Below, one piece after another: positions 1-6,895 of a stretch of 48,796 nucleotides of DNA; the stretch's first letter is position 1, and every line of letters begins with the position of its first letter. Below the pieces are notes generated by a model. It worked only from the letters and a program-made list of their open reading frames with translations, did no database searches and was not told the origin of the DNA. The translations under genes and the position numbers were made by a program. Origin of the DNA: a virus; IMG/VR virus record IMGVR_UViG_3300044940_000153, positions 1 to 48,796 of that record. One strand, 5' to 3'.

Positions 1-93
1 GACTATTAAAGAAATTATTAAAGCTATTAGATAAAACCATTGATAATCAACAGTTTTCTTTTACTAAGTCTTTAATAATTTGATGAAATTAGT
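1..93. repeat. Terminal direct repeat, left copy
   Basis: These 93 bases are identical to 48704-48796, so the contig ends overlap and the genome closes into a circle of about 48.7 kb. The repeat is A+T rich with several copies of ATTAAAG. It may be the overlap left by assembly of a circular or circularly permuted molecule rather than a true physical end; the sequence cannot separate these. Confidence 0.95.
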
Positions 94-104
94 AAAAGAC
101 TTAG
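64..104. terminator. Imperfect 18-bp hairpin at convergent operon junction
   Basis: The arm at 64-81 (CTAAGTCTTTAATAATTT) pairs with 86-104 around a GATG loop with one bulge. It sits at the stop codon of the last minus-strand gene and, across the closed circle, faces the end of the plus-strand operon. It lacks a clean U tract, so a bidirectional terminator or barrier is inferred. The 13-mer TTAGTAAAAGACT occurs at 89-101 and again at 48695-48707, and in inverted form at 58-69, so the junction is repeat-rich and could also be a replication or packaging element. Confidence 0.45.
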
Positions 105-301
105 CAACACACACCGGAATGATACCAATTCAACCGATGCGTCCTTTGTCTTTTGCACTTCCATTCAATCGTTTTGGTTTTACTATCTTTAGATATAGAA
201 ACGCATTTAAGATCACCTACGGATTCGCCTTTTGCAATCACATCGAAAAGAATTGTTACCAATATTTCGATAGGCATTTCGTTCATTAAAGGATACTTCA
301 T
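101..301 (-). CDS. Small hypothetical protein, last gene of minus operon
   Basis: 66-aa protein of unrecognised function. Its ATG overlaps the stop of the upstream methyltransferase (TAATG), indicating translational coupling. The N-terminal half is hydrophobic to amphipathic (PIEILVTILFDVIAKG); the C-terminal half is Lys/Arg rich and ends in two Cys. No family is recognised. Its stop lies inside the 64-104 hairpin. Confidence 0.6.
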   Translation of the reverse strand: MKYPLMNEMPIEILVTILFDVIAKGESVGDLKCVSISKDSKTKTIEWKCKRQRTHRLNWYHSGVCC

Positions 302-1095
302 TAAAACATCTCTTCTTGCTTAATTTCCGTTACCCCTGTTGCATCATCTTGCGTTTCTGTGAACTTAGGATCAGTGAATAGGTTGCGTGCGGTGGCGAGC
401 CTTTGGCGGGCGATTTTGACGTAAGGCTCGTGCATCTCGAAACCTATGTAATTCCGATTGGTATTCTGGCAGGCAACCGCCGTACTTCCCGAACCCATGA
501 ACGGGTCTAAGATCGTATCGCCTTCATTCGTGTAGCCTTTGAGGATGTATTCCAACATAGCAACAGGCTTTACCGTGCAATGCCCATACCCGGATTCGCG
601 CGAATAATAAAGGACAGTTGTGCCGTGTCGCCAAGTCTGGTTTTTATGATCCGGCGTAATAACTGCTCCGCCACCAATCGACTTAATCCATTCGCCGTCT
701 TTAACACATGAAGCGCGCGAATAGGCCTCATGCCCATACGTCTTTAATTCATCTCGTTTCAATACCGCCGTCGAAACTTTCTCTAAGTCCTTTTGCAGAA
801 ACGCAAAACAATGCTCATGTATTCGATAAGGTCGCATTGCCGATTGACTCATCAAAGCGAAATGGTCCTTTACCCAAACATAATCAAATCTAAATCTAAA
901 ATACTGCATTGCCTTAGCGTACATCTCCAATGTCCCAAACATGAAAAACCAGCCATTAATTTTCAGCACTCGTCGCATTTCAGAGTAGAACAAATCCCAA
1001 TCAATGCGACCCGGCTTGTCGAAATGTAAGCCTGTTGTTTCATAGGGCGGATCAGTAATAACCGCGTCAATACTCCCGTCGGGGATTAGGGGCAA
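301..1095 (-). CDS. Beta-class DNA methyltransferase, N-terminus frameshifted
   Basis: Site-specific DNA methyltransferase (N6-adenine or N4-cytosine) with beta-class motif order: the catalytic DPPY motif near the N-terminus (residues ~16-19) and the SAM-binding motif DPFMGSGST near residue 200. The frame opens only at a TTG (1095). Upstream, 1140-1097 encodes a typical start for the family (MLALNTIHHGNCFDL) in another frame. One extra base between CTT and TGC near 1096 would join them into a 280-aa protein reading ...FDLMPLIPDG. This looks like a one-base deletion, or an assembly error. The truncated protein keeps both key motifs and may still work. It probably protects phage DNA from restriction. 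Confidence 0.85.
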   Translation of the reverse strand: MPLIPDGSIDAVITDPPYETTGLHFDKPGRIDWDLFYSEMRRVLKINGWFFMFGTLEMYAKAMQYFRFRFDYVWVKDHFALMSQSAMRPYRIHEHCFAFLQKDLEKVSTAVLKRDELKTYGHEAYSRASCVKDGEWIKSIGGGAVITPDHKNQTWRHGTTVLYYSRESGYGHCTVKPVAMLEYILKGYTNEGDTILDPFMGSGSTAVACQNTNRNYIGFEMHEPYVKIARQRLATARNLFTDPKFTETQDDATGVTEIKQEEMF

Positions 1096-1127
1096 AGGTC
1101 AAAGCAGTTGCCGTGATGGATTGTGTT

Positions 1128-1253
1128 TAATGCGAGCATTGGGATAAGGATTTAAGTAATTGATTTGCAGTTGCCTGAATTGCAGGCACGGCGACCGAGT
1201 TACCGAACTGCTTATATGCCTGCGAATAGGTCTATAAAGGTAAATTTTCCCAT
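1128..1253 (-). pseudogene. dcm: Internally deleted C5-cytosine methyltransferase (dcm) remnant
   Basis: From the ATG at 1253 the minus strand encodes MGKFTFIDLFAG, the canonical N-terminus and SAM motif I of Dcm-type cytosine-C5 methyltransferases. One codon later the frame shifts directly into AYKQFGNSVAVPAIQA... ending at 1128, the canonical C-terminal motif X. About 300 residues, including the catalytic PC motif and target-recognition domain, are missing. The ATG overlaps the stop of the 1253-1528 gene (TAATG), and the remnant's stop lies just inside the next methyltransferase's ancestral start, so the original operon spacing is preserved around the deletion. Not functional as read. Confidence 0.85.
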
Positions 1254-1528
1254 TAGAATAAACGACTTAGGTAAGATGATAAATAGTATCCCGAAACCCC
1301 ACCGAGCGACGCTGATGTTGCATAGATCACACGATCCCATATTCCACCGAAGGCGATTTTCTTCACGTTCAAAGTCCAAAGGTAGGATATTGCGAAACAT
1401 GCCGGAATGATTAGCATCGGCATGTTATTCGCTACAAAATAGGCATTCGCATTGACAAATAGTATTTGAAAATACGTTGTTAATATCAGGCGAAAGTAGT
1501 TGCGGAGGAATGATCGGATATTTTTCAT
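1253..1528 (-). CDS. Small membrane protein
   Basis: 91 aa. Starts at an ATG overlapping the stop of the upstream methyltransferase (TAATG at 1528). Hydrophobic segments around residues 8-25 (YFRLILTTYFQILFVNANAYF) and 36-52 (MPMLIIPACFAISYLWT), then a conserved-looking stretch NVKKIAFG...DRVIYA and a Gly/Ser-rich third hydrophobic segment. Likely a two- to three-pass inner-membrane protein. Function unknown; it lies between methyltransferase genes, which need not mean a shared role. Confidence 0.7.
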   Translation of the reverse strand: MKNIRSFLRNYFRLILTTYFQILFVNANAYFVANNMPMLIIPACFAISYLWTLNVKKIAFGGIWDRVIYATSASLGGVSGYYLSSYLSRLF

Positions 1529-2250
1529 TAGAACAATTCAGCATTTAAGGGTTCAAAGAAGCGGGTTACATCGGAACATCTTTCGCGTGCCATTTGGCAA
1601 TACTTTTCCGAAATATCAATACCGATATAATCACATCCCAAAGACTTGGCTACCGCACACGTCGTTCCGCTCCCACAGAACGGGTCTAAAACGATTTGGT
1701 TATGCAAGGAAGAGGCAATGCACCGGCGGGGAATTTCGGGCGGGAACGGGCATGGGTGATCTGAATTTCTTTCCTGCGAAATACGCCAAACATCGCCTAT
1801 CCCGCAGGCATCCTGCCTAACCTTGTAAGCCTTTTTGCATATCAAAAATATGTATTCATAAGTAGGTGTAAAAAAAGATGGTTCGTGGTTATGCCCACCA
1901 TCTCGCGCCCAAATAACAATCTGCCTTAGCGGTAACCCATTGACTATACTTGAACGATCGTCCAATAATCCTTTTTGAATACGTGGTTTATGATTGTAGA
2001 ATATTGCGCCTGTTGGCTTTATTAATCGCAAACATTCCGATAATATATCCCTTTGCCATTTGACGTATTTTTCATATGGAATATTATCAGAATAGGAATC
2101 ATACCCAAATGAATGCAGTTTGTTTTTTGAACTTTGCTTCCCTAAATTATAAGGCGGACTCGTAACCACCACGTCCACGGATTCGTCCGGCATAGTGCGC
2201 ATGATTTCTAAGCAGTCTCCGCAAATGATTTGGTTTAGTGGCAAGTTCAT
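1528..2250 (-). CDS. Beta-class DNA methyltransferase (TSPPY)
   Basis: 240-aa DNA amino-methyltransferase, complete. The N-terminus carries the family start LNQIICGDCLEIM, then the catalytic TSPPYNL at about residues 31-37, and the SAM-binding motif DPFCGSGTT near residue 189 followed by GCDYIGIDIS. The S/TSPPY form is common in N4-cytosine enzymes but also occurs in N6-adenine enzymes, so the modified base is not decided. The start overlaps the stop of the upstream gene (2247-2250, ATGA). It is the only methyltransferase in the cluster that looks intact. Confidence 0.9.
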   Translation of the reverse strand: MNLPLNQIICGDCLEIMRTMPDESVDVVVTSPPYNLGKQSSKNKLHSFGYDSYSDNIPYEKYVKWQRDILSECLRLIKPTGAIFYNHKPRIQKGLLDDRSSIVNGLPLRQIVIWARDGGHNHEPSFFTPTYEYIFLICKKAYKVRQDACGIGDVWRISQERNSDHPCPFPPEIPRRCIASSLHNQIVLDPFCGSGTTCAVAKSLGCDYIGIDISEKYCQMARERCSDVTRFFEPLNAELF

Positions 2251-2741
2251 ATCTCAAAGTATCCTTTCATTTGTCCGAAAATGGTTAATACGGGAACACC
2301 TAATAGGTCTTCATCAAAAAGTGAATACCAATTCTTATGATCTACGAGCAAATCATTGTAAATAAACTTTTCCCCATTACCATGCAAAGACCTCAAATAA
2401 TGATCTTCAGATAAATAGAAATTAGACCATTCTATATTATAATGATAATACGTTTTGCCATATTCTTTGTGTTCGCATTCCCCCTCAAAAAAAATCTTAC
2501 CTTTTTCACACATCTTATCAAACCATCCCTTTACCTCCTCGAAAGTGAGTGGGTTTTGGGCAGGGTCTAATAGCGCGCGTTGGCTATCAAACATAGCTTT
2601 CGTATAAACTTCTAAGGCAGGTTTTACGCAGGGGTCTGCATCGAAAATGCCTATTGATTTATATACCTCTTCAATGAAATTATCAGTATATTTTGGTAAT
2701 AGACTCATATTAAAACAATTGGCTTTGTTTAGTTCGAGCAT
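2247..2741 (-). CDS. Hypothetical protein with methyltransferase-like N-terminus
   Basis: 164 aa. The first ~24 residues (LNKANCFNMSLLPKYTDN) resemble the N-termini of the two neighbouring beta-class methyltransferases (LNTIHHGNCFDLMPLIPDG and LNQIICGDCLEIMRTMPDE), but no DPPY or DPFxGSG motif follows. The rest is acidic and rich in Tyr, Phe and Trp, with no recognised domain. A chimera left by recombination or deletion in the cluster is plausible. It overlaps both neighbours by a few bases, so the frame is probably translated. Confidence 0.65.
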   Translation of the reverse strand: MLELNKANCFNMSLLPKYTDNFIEEVYKSIGIFDADPCVKPALEVYTKAMFDSQRALLDPAQNPLTFEEVKGWFDKMCEKGKIFFEGECEHKEYGKTYYHYNIEWSNFYLSEDHYLRSLHGNGEKFIYNDLLVDHKNWYSLFDEDLLGVPVLTIFGQMKGYFEI

Positions 2742-3232
2742 TGTCTTCGAATCTCCTTAATCGTTTCCGCATCAAAGTTACTTAATTCGTAATTCTGCAA
2801 ACGTAGTCCGTTGACATTTATGTCAATAGTAGTGCAATTAATTTTCTCCACGTCGAATGTCCGTGTCGGCGTTTCGGAAATGAGTTGAGACATATCTTGT
2901 TGCATTTGGTCATGCGTTCCGCCGGTAGATTGAATCAGGGAAAACATTTCATTCAAATATCCAACATTGATTTGTGTTAATGCAATCAATTTAGATTCGT
3001 CGGCTTTGGGATAACCTTCGTTTTGAATGTCCCTTATTGCTTGTAGGTTTTGATAAACCAATTTACACCTCACCATAATATCGGCTATTCGTGCCTGTAA
3101 CGTGCCGACTTCAGCATACGCAAGTGTTTCATACATTTGCCGTTCGTCAGACGTGAGGGGTGCAGTGATCGTTACCTTTTTCGGGAACGTATTATGCTTC
3201 GTTTTAATAATCGGTCTGTTCTTGTTGCTCAT
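2729..3232 (-). CDS. Hypothetical protein
   Basis: 167 aa. Start set at the ATG 3232, which yields MSNKNRPIIKTK; an in-frame TTG two codons upstream is less likely. Basic N-terminal tail (~25 residues), then a mostly helical middle (QMYETLAYAEVGTLQARIADI; residues ~40-110) and an acidic C-terminus. No family recognised. Overlaps the preceding HTH gene and the following gene, typical of a tightly packed early operon. Confidence 0.7.
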   Translation of the reverse strand: MSNKNRPIIKTKHNTFPKKVTITAPLTSDERQMYETLAYAEVGTLQARIADIMVRCKLVYQNLQAIRDIQNEGYPKADESKLIALTQINVGYLNEMFSLIQSTGGTHDQMQQDMSQLISETPTRTFDVEKINCTTIDINVNGLRLQNYELSNFDAETIKEIRRQCSN

Positions 3233-3479
3233 ATTCAAAGATTTCTAATTCGCTGGGTGGAGTAGTTAGGTAGTAGATAGGCATGTCTAAGACTTCAGCT
3301 ATTTTAGGGTACATCGTTTGATTACACTTAGTACGTAGATTTATCCAATTATAAACACATCTTGGATTTTTCTTACCTATTCTTATGGAAAATTCGGTTA
3401 ATGTTAATTGTTTCCGGCGTATGCCTTGCTGAATACGAAAGGATAGTATTTCTTCGGGCGTATTGATTCTGCTATTCAT
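3204..3479 (-). CDS. HTH (XRE/Cro-like) DNA-binding protein
   Basis: 91 aa starting at the ATG 3479, which overlaps the last codons of the nuclease gene. Residues ~8-60 fit a helix-turn-helix: LSFRIQQGIRRKQLTLTEFS, then IGKKNPRCVYNWIN (recognition helix), then a hydrophobic helix MYPKIAEVLDM. The C-terminal ~15 residues are acidic (ELEIFEYEQQEQ). Likely a small transcriptional regulator of phage genes; its operator is unknown. Confidence 0.7.
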   Translation of the reverse strand: MNSRINTPEEILSFRIQQGIRRKQLTLTEFSIRIGKKNPRCVYNWINLRTKCNQTMYPKIAEVLDMPIYYLTTPPSELEIFEYEQQEQTDY

Positions 3480-4050
3480 CCTTAAAGTAATTGATAACGG
3501 TTTGCTTAAAGTCTTGATAGGTACGGATGATTTCGACTTTGTAACCTTGCTTGCGTAAAGTTTCATGCGTTGTTAATTGGAGTGGGTCAATGCGCCCCGT
3601 TGGTGTTTTCAGTTCGATAAAGAGACCGCAATGCAGGATCGTTTCTTCTTTCGTTTCAACATCATCAAACAGTCCCTTATGAATGCGTATTTTCCGCTTC
3701 ACGTGGAAAATTGAAATGTCGGGAAAACCTGCATGATAGCCCTTGCGCTTTGCGGATGCTCCGCGATACCCGCCAACTTGGTTGGCTGTGTGGTTTAGGA
3801 TCGTATCCAACCCCATCGCTTCCGTGTATTCATAAAACCAATCCACACATGATTCATGCAATACAGCTTCGTCTTTCGGGAAGGACGCGATACGTGCTAA
3901 CCTATATTCATCTTTCGGGGATTCGTAGGTCGTTGGCTTTGGCATTTCGATTAGGGGTTTGTTGAACAAATCTTCAAACGGTCGTTTGTTTGGCCGTAGT
4001 GCATTAACGCCCTTGATGTTATAAATCTTCCTCCCGTACTTGCCTTTCAT
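3472..4050 (-). CDS. VRR-NUC-type PD-(D/E)XK endonuclease
   Basis: 192 aa. The C-terminal half carries the VRR-NUC signature: a small basic/Gly region (residues ~95-108), GFPDISIF (acidic residue), GLFIELKTPTGRID (E-x-K catalytic pair), then a Gln/Thr-rich helix and LRKQGYKVEIIRTYQDF. These proteins are structure-specific nucleases in phages and eukaryotic FAN1. The N-terminal ~65 residues are a basic extension. Inferred role: processing of branched recombination or replication DNA. Overlaps both neighbours by short stretches. Confidence 0.85.
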   Translation of the reverse strand: MKGKYGRKIYNIKGVNALRPNKRPFEDLFNKPLIEMPKPTTYESPKDEYRLARIASFPKDEAVLHESCVDWFYEYTEAMGLDTILNHTANQVGGYRGASAKRKGYHAGFPDISIFHVKRKIRIHKGLFDDVETKEETILHCGLFIELKTPTGRIDPLQLTTHETLRKQGYKVEIIRTYQDFKQTVINYFKDE

Positions 4051-4645
4051 TTTTCTTAATCCCGTGTCGATAAATAAATGAATTAATTTGATCCTTTGTT
4101 CGCCCTAACTTGGCTGCGATCTGTGATGCCGGGATCCTTCCATACCATTCCTCTATAAACGCAATATCTTCATCTGTATATGGTTTATTGGTTTCATAAG
4201 CCTTTGTTAAGCCAAATTCGCGCGCTTTACTTTTAATTTGGCTTGCCGAAATACCATATTTGATCGCGAGTTCCTTTGTTGTGTAATTCGGATAATCCTT
4301 TTTGAATTGTTCCAATTCGCGAATGTTAAGGTATTTTCGTGTAAGACAGTCCGATCTTCCTTTGCGTAAATCCATTTTTCTAATCATATGTTCAACCTGA
4401 TACCATGTTTTAGCACCGTTTAGCAATGCGGAAATTTTGCGGTAACTCAGGTGTACATTGGCTTTCAGTATAGATATTTCTTCATCTGACCATAGATCGC
4501 GCAATAATCCGAGTTGTCCTATGTATCTTGCAACCGTAGCCTTATGTACCTGTATTTCAACTGCAATGTCGGCAAGTTTGCTACCCTGCAAGTACATTTC
4601 TTTTAGCCGTTCGATTTTTTCCGGCTCTACTGGTTTTCTTGACAT
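4019..4645 (-). CDS. Multi-HTH (Myb/SANT-like) DNA-binding protein
   Basis: 208 aa containing what look like three to four tandem helix-turn-helix repeats: residues ~8-46 (KLADIAVEIQVHKATVARYI), ~52-92 (WSDEEISILKANV...ISALL), ~108-148 (FKKDYPNYTTKELAIKYGIS), and ~156-200 (YTDEDIAFIEEWYG...AAKLGRTKDQI). Alternating W-x-DEE-I and Q-I-x-S motifs resemble phage DNA-binding proteins related to HNH-associated NUMOD or SANT domains, but no HNH motif is present. Probably a regulator or DNA-organising protein. Confidence 0.75.
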   Translation of the reverse strand: MSRKPVEPEKIERLKEMYLQGSKLADIAVEIQVHKATVARYIGQLGLLRDLWSDEEISILKANVHLSYRKISALLNGAKTWYQVEHMIRKMDLRKGRSDCLTRKYLNIRELEQFKKDYPNYTTKELAIKYGISASQIKSKAREFGLTKAYETNKPYTDEDIAFIEEWYGRIPASQIAAKLGRTKDQINSFIYRHGIKKNERQVREEDL

Positions 4646-4696
4646 GTTGTTTAATAGTTAACTTTGTGAATATCGTCTTTGTCGACGTCTTTCTTG

Positions 4697-4804
4697 TCAA
4701 AATCCTTTAGGATTTCTTTCATCGCATGATTGTTTTTCAAAGCTCTTAATTTCATCTGGATTGGCTTTGCGATATTTTTCATGTAAATAATTAACTGCCC
4801 ACAT
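4697..4804 (-). CDS. 35-aa hypothetical protein with strong RBS
   Basis: Small ORF MWAVNYLHEKYRKANPDE... that starts 2 nt after the upstream stop. The minus strand carries a clear Shine-Dalgarno AAGGAG eight bases before the ATG, within the last codons of the upstream gene; this is unusual in this genome and is why a 35-aa gene is called. Charged and predicted helical; function unknown. Confidence 0.6.
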   Translation of the reverse strand: MWAVNYLHEKYRKANPDEIKSFEKQSCDERNPKGF

Positions 4805-4806
4805 AA

Positions 4807-5280
4807 CTATCTCCTTATTAAAGCTAAAATTAACCCCAAGAGCATCAAGAACCCGAATACGCCCGCGCCGATTCCAACCCACTTCACCCACCCGGGCATC
4901 ACTTCGATGCGCTCCGTTTTAACTTGCGTACGCACTTCGATACGATCCTTGCCCTTAATCCGCACCGTATCGCGCGGGCAAATAGATTCAACTTTCAATG
5001 TCGAATCATTCACCCAATAGAAACGAATATCTGTCCCTTTGACTTGTGATTTTCGGTAACGCTCAATGATACGATTAACCGTTAATGTGTCGCGTTGCAT
5101 CACAGGAACAAATGATACTAAGGTGTCGGAATCAGTGATAACAGTTGTATCCCTATATTCAATCGTACGCGTCAACGTATCAATACGTCCGCAATGACCA
5201 TACAGATCGTTGCACTTTTGAAGGGAGGGACGGCAGGCGAAAGCCGTCCCTATGGTTAGGATGAGGAGGAGATGTTTCAT
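4807..5280 (-). CDS. Candidate unimolecular spanin (lipoprotein plus C-terminal TM)
   Basis: 157 aa. N-terminal signal (MKHLLLILTIGTAFAC) ends in a lipobox-like FAC with Cys16. A long extracytoplasmic segment, predicted beta-rich and full of short DT/V repeats (RDTTVITDSDT, QRDTLTV, PRDTVRIKG), spans residues ~17-125. One transmembrane helix (VKWVGIGAGVFGFLMLLGLI) lies at ~132-154 with a short basic tail. This topology matches phage u-spanins such as T1 gp11, which tether outer to inner membrane and fuse them in the last step of lysis. The holin and lysin candidates lie far away, so context is weak. Alternative: another Bacteroidota phage lipoprotein. Confidence 0.6.
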   Translation of the reverse strand: MKHLLLILTIGTAFACRPSLQKCNDLYGHCGRIDTLTRTIEYRDTTVITDSDTLVSFVPVMQRDTLTVNRIIERYRKSQVKGTDIRFYWVNDSTLKVESICPRDTVRIKGKDRIEVRTQVKTERIEVMPGWVKWVGIGAGVFGFLMLLGLILALIRR

Positions 5281-5287
5281 TAGCTTA

Positions 5288-5518
5288 CTAAATCATTTGT
5301 TTAAGTTTTTGGATTCGCTCTTGACAAGTTAATAGACGTTCCTCCCAACGCTTATACCAATAAGCGTTATCGCCCTTGCGCAAAGTTTTAAGACGGTTTT
5401 CTAATTCCGAAAGCATTATCTCCTCCGCTTCCAATTCCGTCGCAAATTTCGGGTCTCGAAGGTCGTGAACGTCGGTTGCTTCGATAGTCCAAGTGTCATA
5501 TCGGATTACGTAAAGCAT
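5288..5518 (-). CDS. Hypothetical protein, coiled-coil
   Basis: 76 aa from the ATG at 5518 (an in-frame TTG 12 nt upstream is less likely). The start overlaps or abuts the preceding stop at 5520. The N-terminus is beta-like (MLYVIRYDTWTIEATDVHD); residues ~25-76 are a charged heptad-like helix (ELEAEEIMLSELENRLKTL). Cytoplasmic; function unknown. Confidence 0.65.
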   Translation of the reverse strand: MLYVIRYDTWTIEATDVHDLRDPKFATELEAEEIMLSELENRLKTLRKGDNAYWYKRWEERLLTCQERIQKLKQMI

Positions 5519-5519
5519 T

Positions 5520-5780
5520 CTACCTATCAATAATCTTGAACGTTCCGCAATGAATCAGCTTACGTTGTGATTCGTTCCCATATTCAGCGTATAGACAGCC
5601 TCCCGATACAGTTAAGGCAAGACAGTAGATACGTTCAACTTTACAGCCTTTGATCTGATAATAGTACCAGCGTTTTTTCGGGGCGGTAAATGCCATCGTT
5701 AGCCACAGCACAAACGCGAATTTAAGTACTGTACCCGTGAGGTAGAAGGCGGTGCGGAGGATGAATTTAGTTTTCGTCAT
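5520..5780 (-). CDS. Single-pass membrane protein
   Basis: 86 aa. Basic N-terminus followed by one hydrophobic helix (LTGTVLKFAFVLWLTMAF, residues ~14-31), then a Tyr/Lys-rich extracytoplasmic or cytoplasmic domain with three Cys. Start overlaps the upstream stop by 4 nt (ATGA). Function unknown; a role in lysis or superinfection exclusion is possible but unsupported. Confidence 0.65.
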   Translation of the reverse strand: MTKTKFILRTAFYLTGTVLKFAFVLWLTMAFTAPKKRWYYYQIKGCKVERIYCLALTVSGGCLYAEYGNESQRKLIHCGTFKIIDR

Positions 5781-5998
5781 TTCTTGTTTCGGTTAGGGTG
5801 GTTGAAAAATTCCTTAAAGCTAATTTTGTCAAGTATCTTATGTACTTCGGTTTGAAGTTTCTCACGTAAAGTAGGCTCGGTTTCCGGTGCGTTCTTGTAG
5901 CCGTCTGATTCTTGCACTTTCGCAAGATAGTTAAGCGGAATGTTATCAAGTAATGCAGATTTCGCTTTATAACTCAAGGCGGGTATTAGTGATGCCAT
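5777..5998 (-). CDS. Small hypothetical protein
   Basis: 73 aa, hydrophilic and largely helical, Lys-rich C-terminus (FKEFFNHPNRNKK). The stop overlaps the next start (ATGA). No family recognised. Most likely an accessory early protein of the small-gene cluster. Confidence 0.6.
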   Translation of the reverse strand: MASLIPALSYKAKSALLDNIPLNYLAKVQESDGYKNAPETEPTLREKLQTEVHKILDKISFKEFFNHPNRNKK

Positions 5999-6011
5999 GT
6001 TTGGTTATTGG

Positions 6012-6242
6012 TTAAGTGGTTGATGGTTCATTTGGTACGATCTCCCAGTCGGTTGCTTTAAGGTCTTCAAGTGAAAAAATAGCGGGTGCAGGCGTTTTCG
6101 TCGGTACGTCTCTTTTGACAAACAAGTACCCTGATTCATTTTTGTAAATCGGATACGGCTCTTCGTTCATTGTGCTTGCGCGGTCAATGCACTTGCCGGC
6201 AGCCAAAGCGTCTATGATTTCGGGTGAGGTTATGTTAGCCAT
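6012..6242 (-). CDS. DUF2829/Tad2-like small protein (candidate anti-defence)
   Basis: 76 aa from the ATG 6242; a longer frame to 6281 runs into the preceding small gene and is not preferred. The pattern is that of DUF2829-type proteins: an N-terminal helix IIDALAAGKCIDRAS, a short beta segment with an aromatic (YLFVKRD), and the C-terminal signature FSLEDLKATDWEIV. Some DUF2829 members (Tad2) bind cyclic ADP-ribose signals and block Thoeris immunity. Membership is judged by eye and binding residues are not verified, so anti-Thoeris activity is an inference only. Confidence 0.55.
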   Translation of the reverse strand: MANITSPEIIDALAAGKCIDRASTMNEEPYPIYKNESGYLFVKRDVPTKTPAPAIFSLEDLKATDWEIVPNEPSTT

Positions 6243-6261
6243 GATTGATTTCCAAAGGTGA

Positions 6262-6411
6262 TTACCTAAGTATACTTTCAAGATGATGTTTACGAATCGT
6301 AATATGTTTCGTTCCGCTTTCGATCAGTGGGAACATTTCAGGGATGGTGAAGTCTATTTTGCCTCCGCGTGGGTTAGTTGGTTTCATATGACCACTTCGG
6401 TAACTTGCCAT
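6262..6411 (-). CDS. Small hypothetical protein
   Basis: 49 aa starting at ATG 6411, 10 nt after the ssb stop, with an A/T-rich leader. Sequence MASYRSGHMKPTNPRGG..., then FTIPEMFPLIESGTKHITIRKHH. Basic and His-rich C-terminus. Longer upstream starts overlap ssb and are not favoured. Function unknown. Confidence 0.5.
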   Translation of the reverse strand: MASYRSGHMKPTNPRGGKIDFTIPEMFPLIESGTKHITIRKHHLESILR

Positions 6412-6421
6412 ATATAAATAT

Positions 6422-6835
6422 CTAAAACGGTAAATCATTATCCCCCGCGTCAGGCTGACCGGTATTTGCCGGCGCGGATGAAGATTCGCCTTTATATTGT
6501 GTTGCACCTTCCCCGCCGTTTGCATTACCACCCCCCAGTAGTTGCACTTCATTTACAGTAATTACCAACCTACTCACAATCGTACCATTTTTATCCGTGT
6601 AGTGTTCGGTTGACGGCTTACCTTCTACGTACACTTGCGTTCCCTTTTTCAAGTATTCAGACACTTTCAACTGATCGGCTTTTCGCCAATATGCACATTT
6701 TACCCATACCGTCCTTTTCTCATCCTTATACTTTTCGGTATGCGCTACATCGAAGTTGATAACCCAGTTGCCGGACGATGCTTCTTTCGTCGTCGCGTCC
6801 TGACCTAAGTATCCTATGATTGTTGTTTTTAGCAT
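6422..6835 (-). CDS. ssb: Single-stranded DNA-binding protein
   Basis: 137 aa. N-terminal OB fold (~1-100) with the SSB hallmarks: a start MLKTTIIGYLGQDATTK, a Trp-containing strand WVINFDVAHTEKYKD, the motif TVWVKCAYWRKADQL and KKGTQVYVEGKPSTEHYTDKNG. A Gly/Ser/Ala-rich linker follows, then the acidic tip DNDLPF that recruits partner proteins. Coats ssDNA in replication and recombination, probably with the SF3 helicase, primase and Sak4-like ATPase encoded upstream. It follows a terminator at 6862-6895, so it may have its own promoter or depend on read-through. Confidence 0.95.
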   Translation of the reverse strand: MLKTTIIGYLGQDATTKEASSGNWVINFDVAHTEKYKDEKRTVWVKCAYWRKADQLKVSEYLKKGTQVYVEGKPSTEHYTDKNGTIVSRLVITVNEVQLLGGGNANGGEGATQYKGESSSAPANTGQPDAGDNDLPF

Positions 6836-6861
6836 GATTCGGGATGTATTGTTTCGTCAAT

Positions 6862-6895
6862 AAAAAGGGGCAGGTCTTTTCCCTGTTCCCGCCCC
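6862..6895 (-). terminator. Rho-independent terminator after tRNA-like genes
   Basis: On the minus strand GGGGC...GCCCC (6895-6867) with additional internal pairing (CAGG/CCTG) is followed by TTTTTA. It ends the transcript that begins before 7995 and carries the tRNA-like genes, separating it from ssb. Confidence 0.7.

Noticed and set aside
4697-4891. 64-aa version of the 4697 gene
   Set aside because: The longer start lies inside the spanin candidate; the AAGGAG eight bases before the ATG at 4804 favours the 35-aa version.
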